64,000 bases of DNA from Bradymonadales bacterium (GTDB lineage: Bacteria; Myxococcota_A; Bradymonadia; JAFGEP01): the NCBI GenBank assembly GCA_016931535.1, contig JAFGEP010000076.1, positions 1 to 64,000 on the forward strand. The letters run 5' to 3'. The translations under genes and the position numbers were made by a program. The notes under the pieces are model-generated. The model searched no databases, was not told where the DNA came from, and was given only the letters and a program-made list of their open reading frames with translations. Of this stretch, positions 46,831 to 58,800 are shown piece by piece; within the stretch, counting starts at the first letter, position 1; every line of letters starts with the position of its first letter.

Positions 46831-46859
46831 TTGACAAGGAGTGCCAGGGCGGGTATACG
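46831..46859 (+). promoter_or_regulatory. Good sigma-70-type promoter for the acetyl-CoA synthetase gene
   Basis: TTGACA (46831-46836), exactly 17 bases, then TATACG (46854-46859, 4 of 6). An inverted repeat GGGCG/CGCCC (46847-46851 and 46858-46862) overlaps the -10 and could be an operator. The start would be about 46866, giving a leader of about 110 bases. Confidence 0.5.
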
Positions 46860-46974
46860 CCCGGCGACATCCTGACTAGGCGAGGGGCCTGGGATTACAA
46901 TTCTTTCGTGATTTTAAACTGATAGATCTTCACACCACCGTTATCGAACTGAGCTGAAGCGAACAGGAGGAACC

Positions 46975-48948
<1,974 letters not shown>

Positions 48949-48998
48949 GCTTGTACCCCCGTTGCTCCTTGCAGCGGGAGTCGATCTGGTGTTAGCAG

Positions 48999-49038
48999 TC
49001 ATCCCGGGCGATATCCGTCGCCCGGGATGATTCTTTTT
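48999..49038 (+). terminator. Strong rho-independent terminator
   Basis: A perfect 13-bp inverted repeat TCATCCCGGGCGA/TCGCCCGGGATGA with a 6-base loop (49012-49017) is followed by TTCTTTTT (49031-49038). It ends the acetyl-CoA synthetase transcript before the transporter gene. Confidence 0.9.
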
Positions 49039-49114
49039 GACGTGGCCCGCTTTGGGTTTTCTTCCCTGCCGATGTCGGCAGCAATCCAATCACAGTAGAA
49101 CACAGAGGTGGATC

Positions 49115-50449
49115 ATGGCGGAAGGGAAGGTGATGAATCGCTGGCTGGTGGTCGTGGGAGCGCTGCTGATCCAGATCAGCCTGGGCGCCATCTATATCTA
49201 CAGCGTGTTCAAGCCCGGGCTGGCAGGCCGGTTCCAGGATTGGAGCACGACCAACCTGGCGCTGCCCTCCCAGCTGGTGCTGGCGTTTTTCGCCTTGAGC
49301 ATGATCCTGGCCGGCCGCATCCAGGACAAGGTGGGTCCCCGCATCATCGCCACCATTGGCGGCGTCCTTCTGGGGTTGGGACTGGTGGTTGCCTCCCTGG
49401 CCCCCAACCTGTTCGTGTTCGTGCTGGGCTTCAGCGTCATCGGCGGCATCGGCATCGGCACCGCCTACGTCTGCCCCATCGCCACCTGCGTCAAGTGGTT
49501 CCCCGACAAGCGTGGCCTCATCACCGGCCTGGCGGTGGCCGGCTTCGGCGCCGGCGCCCTGGTGTTCACCCCGGTCGCCAAGTCCCTCATCGCCTCCTCT
49601 GGCATCATGTCCACCTTCCTCTACCTGGGGCTCATCTTCCTGGTGGTGGTGGTCATCGGCGCCCAGTTCATGCGCAACCCGCCCGCCGGCTACAAGCCGG
49701 AGGGGTGGAACCCGCCCGAACCCGCAAAGAGCGCCGGCGGCCCCAAGAAGGTCGACTACACCTGGCAAGAGGTCCTCAAGACCCCCCAGTTCTGGCTGCT
49801 TTGGCTCACCTACTTCGCCGGCTGCACCGCGGGCCTCATGGTCATCATGAACGTGACCAACGTCTGGCAGTCCTACTCCGTGCTGGGAATGGGTGAGCTG
49901 ACCGGTGCCATCTCCGGCAGCGACTGGGGCTCGATCCTCACCCAGGCCGCCTCGGCCGTCATGATCGTGGCCATCCTCAACGCCCTGGGCCGCATCGCCT
50001 GGGGGAAGGTCTCCGACTCCATCGGCCGCACCAAGACCCTGCTCGTCATGTTTGTCATCGCCGCCGTGGCCATGTTGCTCCTCAACTGGCTCAGGTCCTA
50101 CGCCCTCTTCCTGATCGGCGTCTCGCTGGTCGGCTTCTGCTTCGGCGGCTTTCTGGCCCTCTTCCCGGCCGTGACCGCCGATTACTTCGGGACCAAGAAC
50201 GTGGGCGCCAACTACGGCTGGATGTTCACCGCCTATGGCGCCGGCGGCCTGTTCGGCCCCTGGCTGGCCCCCAAGCTGATGAAGGTGCTGACCGAGGTGG
50301 GCTACGAGGCCACCCAGGCGGGTGAGCTGGTCATCAAGCAGTTCAAGGCCGGAAACTACATGCTGGCCTTCGTCATCTCCGGGATCCTCTGCATCCTGGC
50401 CGCCGGCATCATCCTCATCGTCAAGGCCCCCAAGGCCAAAGAGGCGTAG
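49115..50449 (+). CDS. MFS transporter of the oxalate/formate antiporter (OFA) family
   Basis: 444 residues with about 12 hydrophobic segments. The first segments carry SLGAIYIYSVFKPGL, a common OFA-type start, then the FALSMILAGRIQDKVGPR motif (MFS loop 2-3) and a central linker (about 200-225). OFA members exchange small monocarboxylates or formate/oxalate; the acetyl-CoA synthetase neighbour suggests acetate or a similar acid, an inference only. The ATG at 49115 has AGAGGTGG just upstream. Confidence 0.85.
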   Translation: MAEGKVMNRWLVVVGALLIQISLGAIYIYSVFKPGLAGRFQDWSTTNLALPSQLVLAFFALSMILAGRIQDKVGPRIIATIGGVLLGLGLVVASLAPNLFVFVLGFSVIGGIGIGTAYVCPIATCVKWFPDKRGLITGLAVAGFGAGALVFTPVAKSLIASSGIMSTFLYLGLIFLVVVVIGAQFMRNPPAGYKPEGWNPPEPAKSAGGPKKVDYTWQEVLKTPQFWLLWLTYFAGCTAGLMVIMNVTNVWQSYSVLGMGELTGAISGSDWGSILTQAASAVMIVAILNALGRIAWGKVSDSIGRTKTLLVMFVIAAVAMLLLNWLRSYALFLIGVSLVGFCFGGFLALFPAVTADYFGTKNVGANYGWMFTAYGAGGLFGPWLAPKLMKVLTEVGYEATQAGELVIKQFKAGNYMLAFVISGILCILAAGIILIVKAPKAKEA

Positions 50450-50502
50450 GCAGCGGACTGAAGACTGCGGATAGCTACTACCAACCAGCCGACAGCTGAC
50501 GA

Positions 50503-50523
50503 CTGACCGCTGAACACGGTCAG
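50503..50523. terminator. Possible hairpin between convergent genes
   Basis: CTGACCG and CGGTCAG flank a 7-base loop at 50503-50523, after the MFS transporter and before the end of the ATPase gene on the minus strand. No T run is seen, so it is a weak candidate. Confidence 0.25.
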
Positions 50524-50536
50524 CTAAACAGACCGG

Positions 50537-51958
50537 TCACAGGTCATCGAGCCCGTAGAGGAGAATCTGCCCGGCCTCTGCGCGCTGTCTGAGGGCGGGG
50601 GTGAACCCGCTTCTGGACCAGAGGCAATAGGTGACCTGTGAGGGCGGCCTCGGAAGGTCATTGGCCACCTCGGCCGTCTTGGCGACGAGAGAATCGAGAA
50701 TGTCGGTTCCCACCGCGCGGGCGCTCCATTTCACCTCGCCCAGCAGGAGGGCACCATCTTCGGAAACAGCGACCAGGTCGACCTCGGTGCTCCCTCGCCA
50801 CCAGCCTCCGATGCGTTGGTAGAGGGCTGGCAGCTGCTGGGTTCTCTGCAGTTGTTGGAGGTGCTGTACCGCGATCTCCTCGAAAGCGAGGGATACGTGC
50901 TGCTCGAGGTATGGCGCGACCTGGGTGTCATACACCACCCTGGCGTCACCAACCTCCAGGGCGCTGTAGTTGGGGAGCACAAACCGGAACCAGAACCGTA
51001 GGAAGGGGTCTGCCAGATGGTAGTGGCTCCTCCGAGTGCGATCTGGGTTCCGCTCGGTGGCGGGTGTTCGGCGCTCGATCAGATGCAGCTCTCGTAGCGT
51101 CTGCAGGTATCGGCTCACCACGCCGCGGTCTGATAGACCAGCTCCCTGTGCGATCTCGTTGGGCGTGGTCCGTCCGAAGGCCACGGCTCGACAGATGGAG
51201 AAATAGGTGTGCGGATCCCGGAGCTCCTGCATCAACAAGAAGCGGGGCTCGTTGTAGAGAGGTGAACCCCGGGCCAGAATCTGGTGGACCACGTTGTCAG
51301 CCAGCGTTGAGGCGGGATCGAACCGTTCCAGGTAGGCCGGTGTACCCCCAAGTATTCCATAGTAGCGAATCTGGTCCTCTACCGTGCTCGTGGCAAAGAA
51401 CTGGCGCGCATCCCGAAAGTGTAAGGGCTCAAGGAGCCACTCTCCGCTGCGCCTTCCATACAGCGGATTTCTGGAGCCGAGCAGCTCCCGTTCCATGAAC
51501 GAGACATAGGAACCGCACAGAATCAAGTGCAGTCTGCCCTGACACAGCTCGGCGTCCCATAACCGTTGGATCACCGAAGGCAACGAGGGATCGGAGTCAC
51601 AGAGATAGGAAAACTCGTCCAGGACCAAGAGCAGCGGGGCGCTCTTTGCCCGCTCGCCAGTGAAACGCAAGGCTGCCTCCCAGGATGGCAGGACGGTTCC
51701 TTCCAGGGCCGGCTCTGATAGACCATCGAACAACACTCGTGAGAACGCGGCGAGCTGGTCCTGGCGCGAGCTCATGTCCGCCACGAAGAAGACGGAACGA
51801 CGATCCTCGGCGAACCGGCGCAACAAAGAGGTTTTGCCAAGCCGACGCCTCCCGTACAGAACCAGCAAGGCGGCCCGATCATCCGGAGTGTGCTCGGCCA
51901 GGAAGTCCAACTCTACGGTTCGATTGAAGAAAGGTGCTGCGTGTTTGGCTGTATGCAT
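50537..51958 (-). CDS. Archaeal-type P-loop ATPase with DUF234-like nuclease domain
   Basis: 473 residues. An N-terminal ATPase_2 domain has Walker A GRRRLGKTSLL (about 36-46) and Walker B LLLVLDEFSYL (about 112). A winged-helix part with TPNEIAQGAGLSDRGVVSRYLQTLREL follows, and the C-terminus has a PD-(D/E)xK-like core (TEVDLVAVSEDGALLLGEVKW). This is the archaeal-type ATPase/DUF234 family, whose role is not settled. Composition looks somewhat less GC-rich than neighbours. No Shine-Dalgarno is found at its ATG. Confidence 0.82.
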   Translation of the reverse strand: MHTAKHAAPFFNRTVELDFLAEHTPDDRAALLVLYGRRRLGKTSLLRRFAEDRRSVFFVADMSSRQDQLAAFSRVLFDGLSEPALEGTVLPSWEAALRFTGERAKSAPLLLVLDEFSYLCDSDPSLPSVIQRLWDAELCQGRLHLILCGSYVSFMERELLGSRNPLYGRRSGEWLLEPLHFRDARQFFATSTVEDQIRYYGILGGTPAYLERFDPASTLADNVVHQILARGSPLYNEPRFLLMQELRDPHTYFSICRAVAFGRTTPNEIAQGAGLSDRGVVSRYLQTLRELHLIERRTPATERNPDRTRRSHYHLADPFLRFWFRFVLPNYSALEVGDARVVYDTQVAPYLEQHVSLAFEEIAVQHLQQLQRTQQLPALYQRIGGWWRGSTEVDLVAVSEDGALLLGEVKWSARAVGTDILDSLVAKTAEVANDLPRPPSQVTYCLWSRSGFTPALRQRAEAGQILLYGLDDL

Positions 51959-51964
51959 ACGATT

Positions 51965-51993
51965 AGACTAACTGTGATCACCCAAGTTGTCAA
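51965..51993 (-). promoter_or_regulatory. Candidate promoter with operator-like palindrome for the ATPase gene
   Basis: Minus strand: TTGACA at 51988-51993 and, 17 bases on, TAGTCT at 51965-51970 (3 of 6). GTGATCAC (8-bp palindrome, 51974-51981) lies between them. The expected transcript start is at or next to the ATG, which would make it leaderless. GTATGCATAC at 51951-51960 is a second palindrome over the start codon. Confidence 0.35.
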
Positions 51994-52210
51994 TGTTCCT
52001 GGGCAAACACAATCCATCACCAGCCTGGCGAGCGATGCGGCATGGGTAAACGCCGCTCGCGGTCGGTCGCTCGGTAACGAAGGTAAAGCCCTCCATGAAC
52101 AGCGACGGGTGGACAACCGTCGAGGGACGGCCAGCAGCTGGTGCCGGACTGATGTCAGTAAAATAGTGAGAACGGGTTGCTATCCATGAGCCACCCACCG
52201 ACGATTGCGA

Positions 52211-53788
52211 TCACAGGTCTTCGAACAAGGTGCCGGCCTGCCAGTCGTACTGCCCGGACACGGTGTGCTGGAAGCCGCCGCTCACCGAGGAGAACTCCCC
52301 TGCCGCTGTGTTCTGTATGCCGCCGGAGACCGAGGAGTGATCCCCGGATGCCACGTTGTTTACCCCCCCCGAGATGACGGAGAAATCTCCCGAGGCGACG
52401 TTCGCTGAGCCCCCGCACACGGTGGAGAAACCCGTTTGGTAGTCGTCAGCCATGGTTGCTTCGTTGGCCTGGCCGCCGAGAACGGTGGAGTACGGGCCAG
52501 AGGAGTAGTTCCCGTATCCTCCGGCGACGAGGGCGAACGGCCCCGAAGCCACGCCATGGTCGCCAGCGACCGTGACCGCGTAATCTCCAGAGGCCATTCC
52601 TCCGTCTCCTCCGGCTGCCAGGGTGTGATAGTTGGATGCCACCGCATCCGATCCGCCTACGACAACGGAGTAGTCTCCTGAGGCCTCACCTCCGGATCCC
52701 CCCGCTACCAGGGACCTGAAGCCAGATGCGTAGCCGGATTCTCCCCCAATGACGACGGACCGTTCGCCCCAAGCCACTCCATCGACACCTCCGGCGACCA
52801 GGGTCACGGGGCCGGTGGCCCAGCTTCCGGATCCTCCGATAGTGACCGAGTTGTTTCCTTCGGCCTGTCCCGACTCGCCGCCGACAGCCACTGCACCCTC
52901 TCCGATTGCCTGGGGGCTGGCTCCCCCCACCGCTACCGAGTTGAGGCCCTTTGCTTGTACCCAGTTGCCACCAGCAGCCAGCGAGTTTTCGCCCAATGCC
53001 CAGGCTGTAGAACCACCTATCGACACCGATCTGAGACCATCCGCGTATGCCCAATACCCACCGACCGTCACCGCCAGATCACCTGTCGCCATGGCGTTGT
53101 AACCGCCCATTGCAGCAGACTGGTCACCCTCTGCATGGATTTCAGTTCCGCCGATCGCCACAGCCTGCCAACCTGATGCCGTTGCCGACTGCCCGCCGAT
53201 GGCGACCGACTGGGGCCCCGAGGCTGTCGTGTAGTAGCCGCCCAGGGCGGTCGACTGGTAATGAGAGGAAGTGATGTTCTCCCCTCCCAGTGCCATCGAC
53301 AGTGTGGCGGAGGCGATGGCGTTGGTTCCACCGATGGCAATGGCGTGTATTCCTGTCGCCTGCGAGCTGCCACCGCCGACCGTGATTGCATACTGGTTGG
53401 TGGCCTGGCTGTTCACCCCTCCGATGGCCACGGAGTACTGCCCCGAAGCGGTGCCTTTATCCCCCCCTCCCACGAAGGCTGCCTCACCAGATACAATTGC
53501 TCCCGTTCCGCCGGCGGCGGAAGCCGATGTCCCGCTGACGACATGGTACTGGCCGCCGCTCACCGAGGCGTAGCTGCCGGTGGTTGCAGTCTCACTCCAT
53601 CTGCCCGCGCTGATGGTCGATAGCACGCCGCGTGCGATGTTGCTGTAGTCACCGGTCACCGACGCGACCATGCCGACGGCGTTGTTCAGCTGCCCACCCG
53701 AGACCGAGGAGTAGTTACCCGAAGCGATATTCTCGGACCCGCCGCTCGCGGCAACATCGGGGTTCCCTCGACAACGACCTGCAACCAA
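52211..53788 (-). pseudogene. C-terminal part of a YadA-head-like repeat protein (frameshifted)
   Basis: 525 codons of near-regular 14-15-residue repeats of the Hep_Hag/YadA head type ([SG]xxSxAxGGxxxxAxG, e.g. SGQYSVAIGGVNSQAT, GPQSVAIGGQSATASG). It is a left-handed beta-roll that would form an adhesin- or fibre-like stalk. Its N-terminal exported part lies in a different frame just upstream (53686..54075), so this frame alone has no proper start or signal peptide; the two frames overlap at 53686-53788. It could be a true break, an error in the sequence, or a programmed shift. Confidence 0.7.
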
Positions 53789-54075
53789 TAGCGGTCACCG
53801 CCAAGCGACTCGGCGAGATTCTGGCTTCCGCCGAGCTCGACTGCGAAGAGGCCATTGACCACGTCCACATCTGGATGTTGCTCGCTCCAGACGAGTACCC
53901 CCCCGGACTCGGCATCGTAGAGCTCGAAGGCCATGTCGTAGTAGCCTTCCACGGGCACCTCGCCCCGAGTCAGCCGTCCTGCATAAGACAGAAAGGTCGG
54001 GACCTCGGCGACCGCGGTCGACCCCAACACCAGCGCCAGGGGTACCACCACACTCCAGCTCTTTAGAACCTTCAT
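53686..54075 (-). CDS. Exported N-terminal part of the repeat protein (frameshifted)
   Basis: 129 residues. A signal peptide (VVVPLALVLGSTAVA) is followed by FLSYAGRLTRGEVPVEGYYDMAFELYDAESGGVLVWSEQHPDVDVVNGLFAVELGG, the typical N-terminal domain of tail-fibre-domain/adhesin-like proteins. Around 53740-53790 the frame leaves the expected track: the repeat text (GGSENIASGNYSS) is in the other frame. Its start overlaps the lipoprotein gene stop by 4 bases, a coupled pair. Confidence 0.75.
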   Translation of the reverse strand: MKVLKSWSVVVPLALVLGSTAVAEVPTFLSYAGRLTRGEVPVEGYYDMAFELYDAESGGVLVWSEQHPDVDVVNGLFAVELGGSQNLAESLGGDRYWLQVVVEGTPMLPRAAGPRISLRVTTPRSRVGS

Positions 54076-54443
54076 TTTCTGTCTCCGACAAGGTGGCCGG
54101 CCAGGGCCATGTGTTCCAGGGAAAGGTCGCCACCCTCGCTGCGCATGGGGTGGACATGGGGAGCAACGAAACCGGATAGGGAGAGGTTATCGCCTGTAGC
54201 AGAGTGGGACGTAGGCAGGAGGATCCCCTCCAACCAGAGTTCTCCAAAGGGTAACAACTGGTCGGATACCCCGATCTCGACCGATTCCCGGGCCCCGATT
54301 GCGGAACGGGGTAGATCGACCAGCGATCCTCGATCCGGCAAGTCTCCGAAGGTATCGGGGGGGCCTTCCCTCTCCGCCGGGTCGCTGCAGCCCAGTAGAT
54401 ACGAGAAAAGTGTTCCCAGAATGACCCAGATCTTCCCTTTCAT
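54072..54443 (-). CDS. Small lipoprotein
   Basis: 123 residues. The lipobox is LLGC after a short signal peptide. The mature part is Pro/Gly/Leu-rich (LPRSAIGARESVEIGVSDQLLPFGELWLEGILLP). It overlaps the downstream repeat-protein gene by 4 bases, so the lipoprotein and the fibre-like protein are probably made together. The promoter at 54475-54504 is just upstream. Confidence 0.7.
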   Translation of the reverse strand: MKGKIWVILGTLFSYLLGCSDPAEREGPPDTFGDLPDRGSLVDLPRSAIGARESVEIGVSDQLLPFGELWLEGILLPTSHSATGDNLSLSGFVAPHVHPMRSEGGDLSLEHMALAGHLVGDRK

Positions 54444-54826
54444 GTCTGCATTTATCCTGTGAATAAGCTACACAATTATATCCAAGACGGATCTCTGGTA
54501 GCAAAAAGAAATACGATCCGGTCAGCTGGGGTATTGAATGCCGAGGAATGCTGCTTCTCTGGCCCGATGGAGGTCGAGGAACGAGAGGAGTCGGTCAGGG
54601 GGTATCGAACGGCCTAACGGTGGGGTTGGCCAGGGTCCTGCTCGCCCTTCGCCCGGTATCATTCCGGCGACCATTGAGCTCACAGGCCATCGAGGCCACA
54701 GGGAAAAAGCTGGTCACCATCGAATCGCACGGCGGGGCAGGTTGTACGGCTATTCGGCGCCGGTTGCCAAACACCGGCCAGAATAAGGTCCACCTAGGAC
54801 CCGGTACTACCAACTACTGTGAGCGG
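54444..54826. other. Intergenic region
   Basis: 383 bases between the lipoprotein gene and the FmdB-like gene, both on the minus strand. It holds the promoter at 54475-54504. The plus-strand frame from 54548 shows no family features. Nothing else is supported. Confidence 0.4.
54475..54504 (-). promoter_or_regulatory. Good promoter for the lipoprotein/repeat-protein operon
   Basis: Minus strand: TTGCTA (54499-54504, 4 of 6), an 18-base spacer, TATAAT (54475-54480, perfect). Transcription would start about 25 bases before the lipoprotein ATG in an AT-rich stretch. Confidence 0.55.
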
Positions 54827-55078
54827 TCAGTACCTGTCGTCCGAGCTGAACCCCGAGGCATTGGAACAGATGCTGCAGCTTTCGGTGGAGCAGGTGGAGC
54901 AGGAGGAGGGGCCAGCCGAGGACACGAAACCGCGAGAGGTCTTGATGGCCGAGACACTCATCTGCTTGGCGACCTGGTCGGATCCACACTGGGGACAGGT
55001 AACGGGAGCATCCCTATTGAAGACTAGCTCCTCGAAGAAGTGCTGGCACTGCTGGCAACGGAACTCGAAGATGGGCAC
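54827..55078 (-). CDS. FmdB-type zinc-ribbon protein
   Basis: 83 residues. The zinc ribbon has CQQC (Cys8, Cys11) and CPQC (Cys28, Cys31) in FRCQQCQHFFEELVF, the FmdB pattern. The C-terminal half is Ser/Cys-rich (SSCSTCSTESCSICS). The family is thought to be regulatory, without a settled role. It is divergent from the OsmC-like gene across 58 bases. Confidence 0.85.
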   Translation of the reverse strand: MPIFEFRCQQCQHFFEELVFNRDAPVTCPQCGSDQVAKQMSVSAIKTSRGFVSSAGPSSCSTCSTESCSICSNASGFSSDDRY

Positions 55079-55136
55079 GGCGTATCTCCATTTGCTTGAT
55101 AATGGAGTCTAGGCGCGTTCGGCAAAAGGATCAACC

Positions 55137-55532
55137 ATGGAGATCCGGATCAGCTTTCCAGGAGGGCTTCGCGTCGATGCCGAGGCCAATGGATTCATCG
55201 TCAGGACCGACCAGCCGGTCGCAGAGGGTGGAGAGGGCTCGGCACCCGAGCCGTTCCTGTTGTTTCTGGCTTCACTCGGCACCTGTGCCGGCAGCTATAT
55301 CCTGAGTTTCTGTCAGGCGCGGCGCATCCCCACCGATGGCATCCAGGTCCTGCAGACCATTCAGCGGAACCCCGACACCAACATGGTGGACAAGATCGGG
55401 ATCGAGATCCAGATCCCCCCGAGCTTTCCGGAGAAATACCGCAACGCCCTGGTCAAGGCCGCCAATCTGTGCACTGTCAAGAAGCACCTCGTCAAACCTC
55501 CGGTCGTGGAAACCGTCGCCCGAGTGGTCTGA
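55137..55532 (+). CDS. OsmC-family peroxiredoxin-like protein
   Basis: 131 residues. Two conserved cysteines are present, Cys50 in FLASLGTCAGSYI and Cys112 in AANLCTVKKHL, the OsmC peroxidatic/resolving pair positions. OsmC/Ohr proteins reduce organic peroxides, though some members of this shorter group have other roles. The ATG at 55137 is used; the ribosome site is weak (AAAAGG region). Confidence 0.85.
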   Translation: MEIRISFPGGLRVDAEANGFIVRTDQPVAEGGEGSAPEPFLLFLASLGTCAGSYILSFCQARRIPTDGIQVLQTIQRNPDTNMVDKIGIEIQIPPSFPEKYRNALVKAANLCTVKKHLVKPPVVETVARVV

Positions 55533-55642
55533 GGTAGGACGGCACCACACCAACTCGAATCGAGATCCTGCCTCGGATGGGGCGAGGGGGAGAGGCGCGC
55601 AAAACTCCAGGCCGGGCGCTTTCCCCAGACTCCAGGAGTATC

Positions 55643-55738
55643 ATGGCGGCTTTGGATTTGACGTTCTCGCTCGCGGTCGGGCTCACGATCACGAACACGC
55701 TCACGGGTGGCGATCAGGGCAAGGGGGGAGGCTGCTGA
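55643..55738 (+). CDS. Possible 31-residue small protein
   Basis: A short ORF too small for ordinary ORF cutoffs. AGGAG lies 4 bases before its ATG. The peptide is Leu/Thr-rich, then Gly-rich and ends GKGGGC (MAALDLTFSLAV, then TITNTLTGGDQG). It could be a small secreted or RiPP-like precursor, or chance. It overlaps the hexamer repeat, which explains the repetitive composition. A real precursor would need a partner modification gene, which is not adjacent. Confidence 0.3.
   Translation: MAALDLTFSLAVGLTITNTLTGGDQGKGGGC
55663..55704 (+). repeat. Seven imperfect hexamer units
   Basis: The units GTTCTC, GCTCGC, GGTCGG, GCTCAC, GATCAC, GAACAC and GCTCAC (pattern G-N-T/A-C-N-C/G) are contiguous. 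They lie inside the possible small ORF. Confidence 0.6.
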
Positions 55739-55865
55739 GCTGTCACGTGAAGGGACAGACGGAAGAAAAGGTCGCTCGATGACGAGATCACAGCGGAACA
55801 TAGATCTCACGCCGGTGTCGGAACGTTAGTATGCTGTCCTGCAATCCTACCGAGAGGAACACCCG

Positions 55866-58800
55866 ATGATATCCCGACATTCGATCGTGCGATTTTCGGC
55901 CTTGGCACTTGGTCTTCTGCTGGTAACGGCGGTGAGCGATATCCGCTCTCAGACTCCGGACGTTCCGTCATCTTCCGACCCAGCGGTCACCTCATCAGAC
56001 CGCCTGGACCAGGCCTACGACCTTCTCTCCAGCAACCGGTCCGCCAGAGGGTTGCGGCAACTGGCTTCGGCGTTGGCCGAGATCACCGATCCGTTCGAGC
56101 TGAGCCATCTACTTTACCTGGCCGGGCGGCACCACCAGGAAGCTGGCCGCTGCGACGTGGCCACCGCCCGCTACCAGGAGCTGGAGGCCGCTGCCGGCCC
56201 CGATGACCCGTGGGTCGGGCGCGCCCGGTTCGGAAGGGCCGAATGCCTGATGGCAGCCGGGGAGACCGAGGCGGCTTTGGAGCTGTTCGTCAGTGGCGCA
56301 GAAGCGCTGCTGGAACCCGGCCGGCGCCAGGAGCTTGCTGAAACCCTGGTCGGTCACGCTCGCTCGGCGATGATCCCCTCGGGGCCGACAGCCGTTCCCA
56401 ATCACGCCCTGGCTCGGGGCCTGTACCAGCTGATCTTGGAGCTGGAACCGGGTGGCGCTCTGCAAGATGAGGCGGACCACTATGTCGCGGCAGGTATCCC
56501 TGCTGGGGTGGGCGGTAACCCGGACCTTCTGTTGGCCCGCCTGCGGCGCAACTCGGAGAGCCCCTGGGCTTGCGTGGACCGACAGGCTCTGGCTCACCTC
56601 ACTGGCGACATCCCGGTCTCCTGGTACGTGGTGCAGCACTGCGAGGCGGATCAGGCCATCCCGGCCGCACTGGAGCTCGATCTCAGCTGGCAGGGCCAGA
56701 TCGGTATCGAGGCGTTACAGGCGGTTCTCACCCGCTTTCCCGAGCATCAGCGCATCCGGGAGGTCAAGGCCAAGCTGGCCTTGGCCCTGATCCAGCGGGA
56801 TGAGTTGAGCCGGGGCCGTGAGCTGCTTTTGGAGGTCCTGGACCAGGCCGATGGCATGGATGTCGACCTCGCCCTGTCGGCCGCCCAGCTCTTGGTGCAG
56901 CGCGGCCAGGGCGAGCTGGCCCGCGAGCTGTGGAACCTGGTACGGGAGAACACCACTCGCCCCCAGGATTTCGAGACGGTCCGCGCCCGCTGGGTGCAGA
57001 CCAGGTTGCAGGAGGTGGGCCTCGCCCAAGCTCGTTCCGACCTCCAGGGCGCTCTGGACCTGCTGGATCTGCTGGCTGCAGAGATCCCGACCGAGCTGGC
57101 CCGGGCTCGCACCCTCAAGGGACAATTGCTGGCACAGGCGGGCCGATGGGAAGAGGCCGAGGCCGAGCTCCGCGCCGCACGGGTCCCGGAAGCCTCCCAG
57201 TTCCTGGTGGAGATCCTCGAGTCTCGAGGACGTCTCCAGGAGGCACTTCCACTACGCCAGCAGCTGGGAATGCAAGGGCGCACCGAACAGCTGGATGTCG
57301 CCGTGGTCCACCCCTTCCTCTCGAGCGAGGAGCCCTACCTCTTGGCCCGGACCGACGCCCTCTCCCGCCTGGAGGTGCGCTTCCGCCGCATCGACGTCCA
57401 GGATCACCTCCGATCCATGGGAACCCTCCACGGCCTGGACGCCCTGGACATCGATCTGATCGCCCCCGAAGTGACGCGGACCGTGACCCTCGACGCGCCT
57501 ACCCTGGAAGGCGAACAGCAAGCCGGCCCCACCTATGGACCGATACCCCTCGGTGCGATGGCTCCCGGTGTCTACGCCGTCCAGGTAGTCGGGCAGACCC
57601 GCCAGGCCACCACCATCCTCACCATCTCCGATATCGCTCTGGTCGCCCGCAACGTAGGGGGGGACCTGGTGGTCCTGGTGGTGGATCGGACCAGGGGAGA
57701 ACCGATCGAAGGGGCCCGAGTCCTGGTTTCGGATGGAACCCAGATCCTGGCCGAAGGGCAGACCGATCGGGCCGGCCTCTACCAGACCGAGGTCCACACC
57801 GGAGCCCTGGAGGTGCTGGCGGTCCGCCGTGACGACGTCTCCTGGGTGAACGTGCAGGCGGTCGGCGGCCAGACCGCTGTCGAGCTGAACCAGCAGCAAG
57901 CCGAGCAGCGTCGGGTCCAGCTCTGGATCGACCGCACCCTGGCGATACCGGGCGAACGGATCGCCTATCTGGCGATGGTCACCCAGGGCGAAAGCCCGCG
58001 CCGTCTTGTCGATGGCACCGCCGCGATCCAGCTGTTCTCGGGAGGTGAACTCATCGATAGCTGGGAGGAGACCATGGTTGGTGGGCTGGTCCAGGGAAGC
58101 TTCCCCTTGCCGCGATCCCTTCCCGCCGGGCGATGCGAGCTGGCGGTCGAGGGCGAGCGGCGGGCCTTCCTCGTCGGACAGGAAGGGGCTCCCCGTCCCC
58201 TCCTGCGCGTGACCCAGGAAGCCCCCTCCCCGCCGCTCGGCCCGGCCCGATTCCTGGTGGAAAAGAGCGGTCCGGACGACCTGCCCGTAGCCGGGGTGGA
58301 GATCCACGGAGATCTCCAGGACGGCCTTGGACAGCGGTCGCTGGGCAGGACCGACGAAAACGGACGGTTGTGGCTCTCTGTTCCCCTGGTCGCAGGCCTC
58401 CCCAGTCCGGCCATCCAGGTCGAAGGCATCAGCTACCCGATCGAGATGGCCGACGATCCCTCCGATCTGTCTTTTACCCTTCCCGACCTCACCGGCGGGA
58501 CCGCCGCTCCAGCCGAGATCTCCTGGACCGGCGGCCAGGATGCCCTGGGCTTCCTCTCCATCTCTTCTGTTCCCTCGGCCAGCCAACCGATCACCCCACC
58601 GGCCATCACCCCCTCCTGGTGGCCTGTCCAGGCGGTGGACAGCCGGATCGTCCTGGAGCATGTCATCCGCTTCCAGCTTGCGGAAGGGCAAGCACGAGTC
58701 GATCTGCCTCCCCTCGATCCGGGCCGGTTCCAGGTCGATGTCGAGCTGATCCGACCCGATGGACGTCGTGCCACCACCAGCCGGCAAGTGGAGGTGGTCG

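Larger units (their letters stand above)
55533..55865. other. Intergenic region with a hexamer repeat and a small ORF
   Basis: 333 bases between the OsmC-like gene and the alpha-2-macroglobulin-like gene. It contains the small ORF at 55643 and the hexamer run at 55663-55704. The start of the large gene has AGAGG at about 55853. A 16-codon ORF at 55780 is too short to support. No convincing promoter was found. Confidence 0.4.

Noticed and set aside
52211..53788. Periodic repeats resembling a CRISPR or satellite array
   Set aside because: The repeats are of coding type with 14-15-residue periodicity and variable DNA; there are no identical spacered direct repeats.
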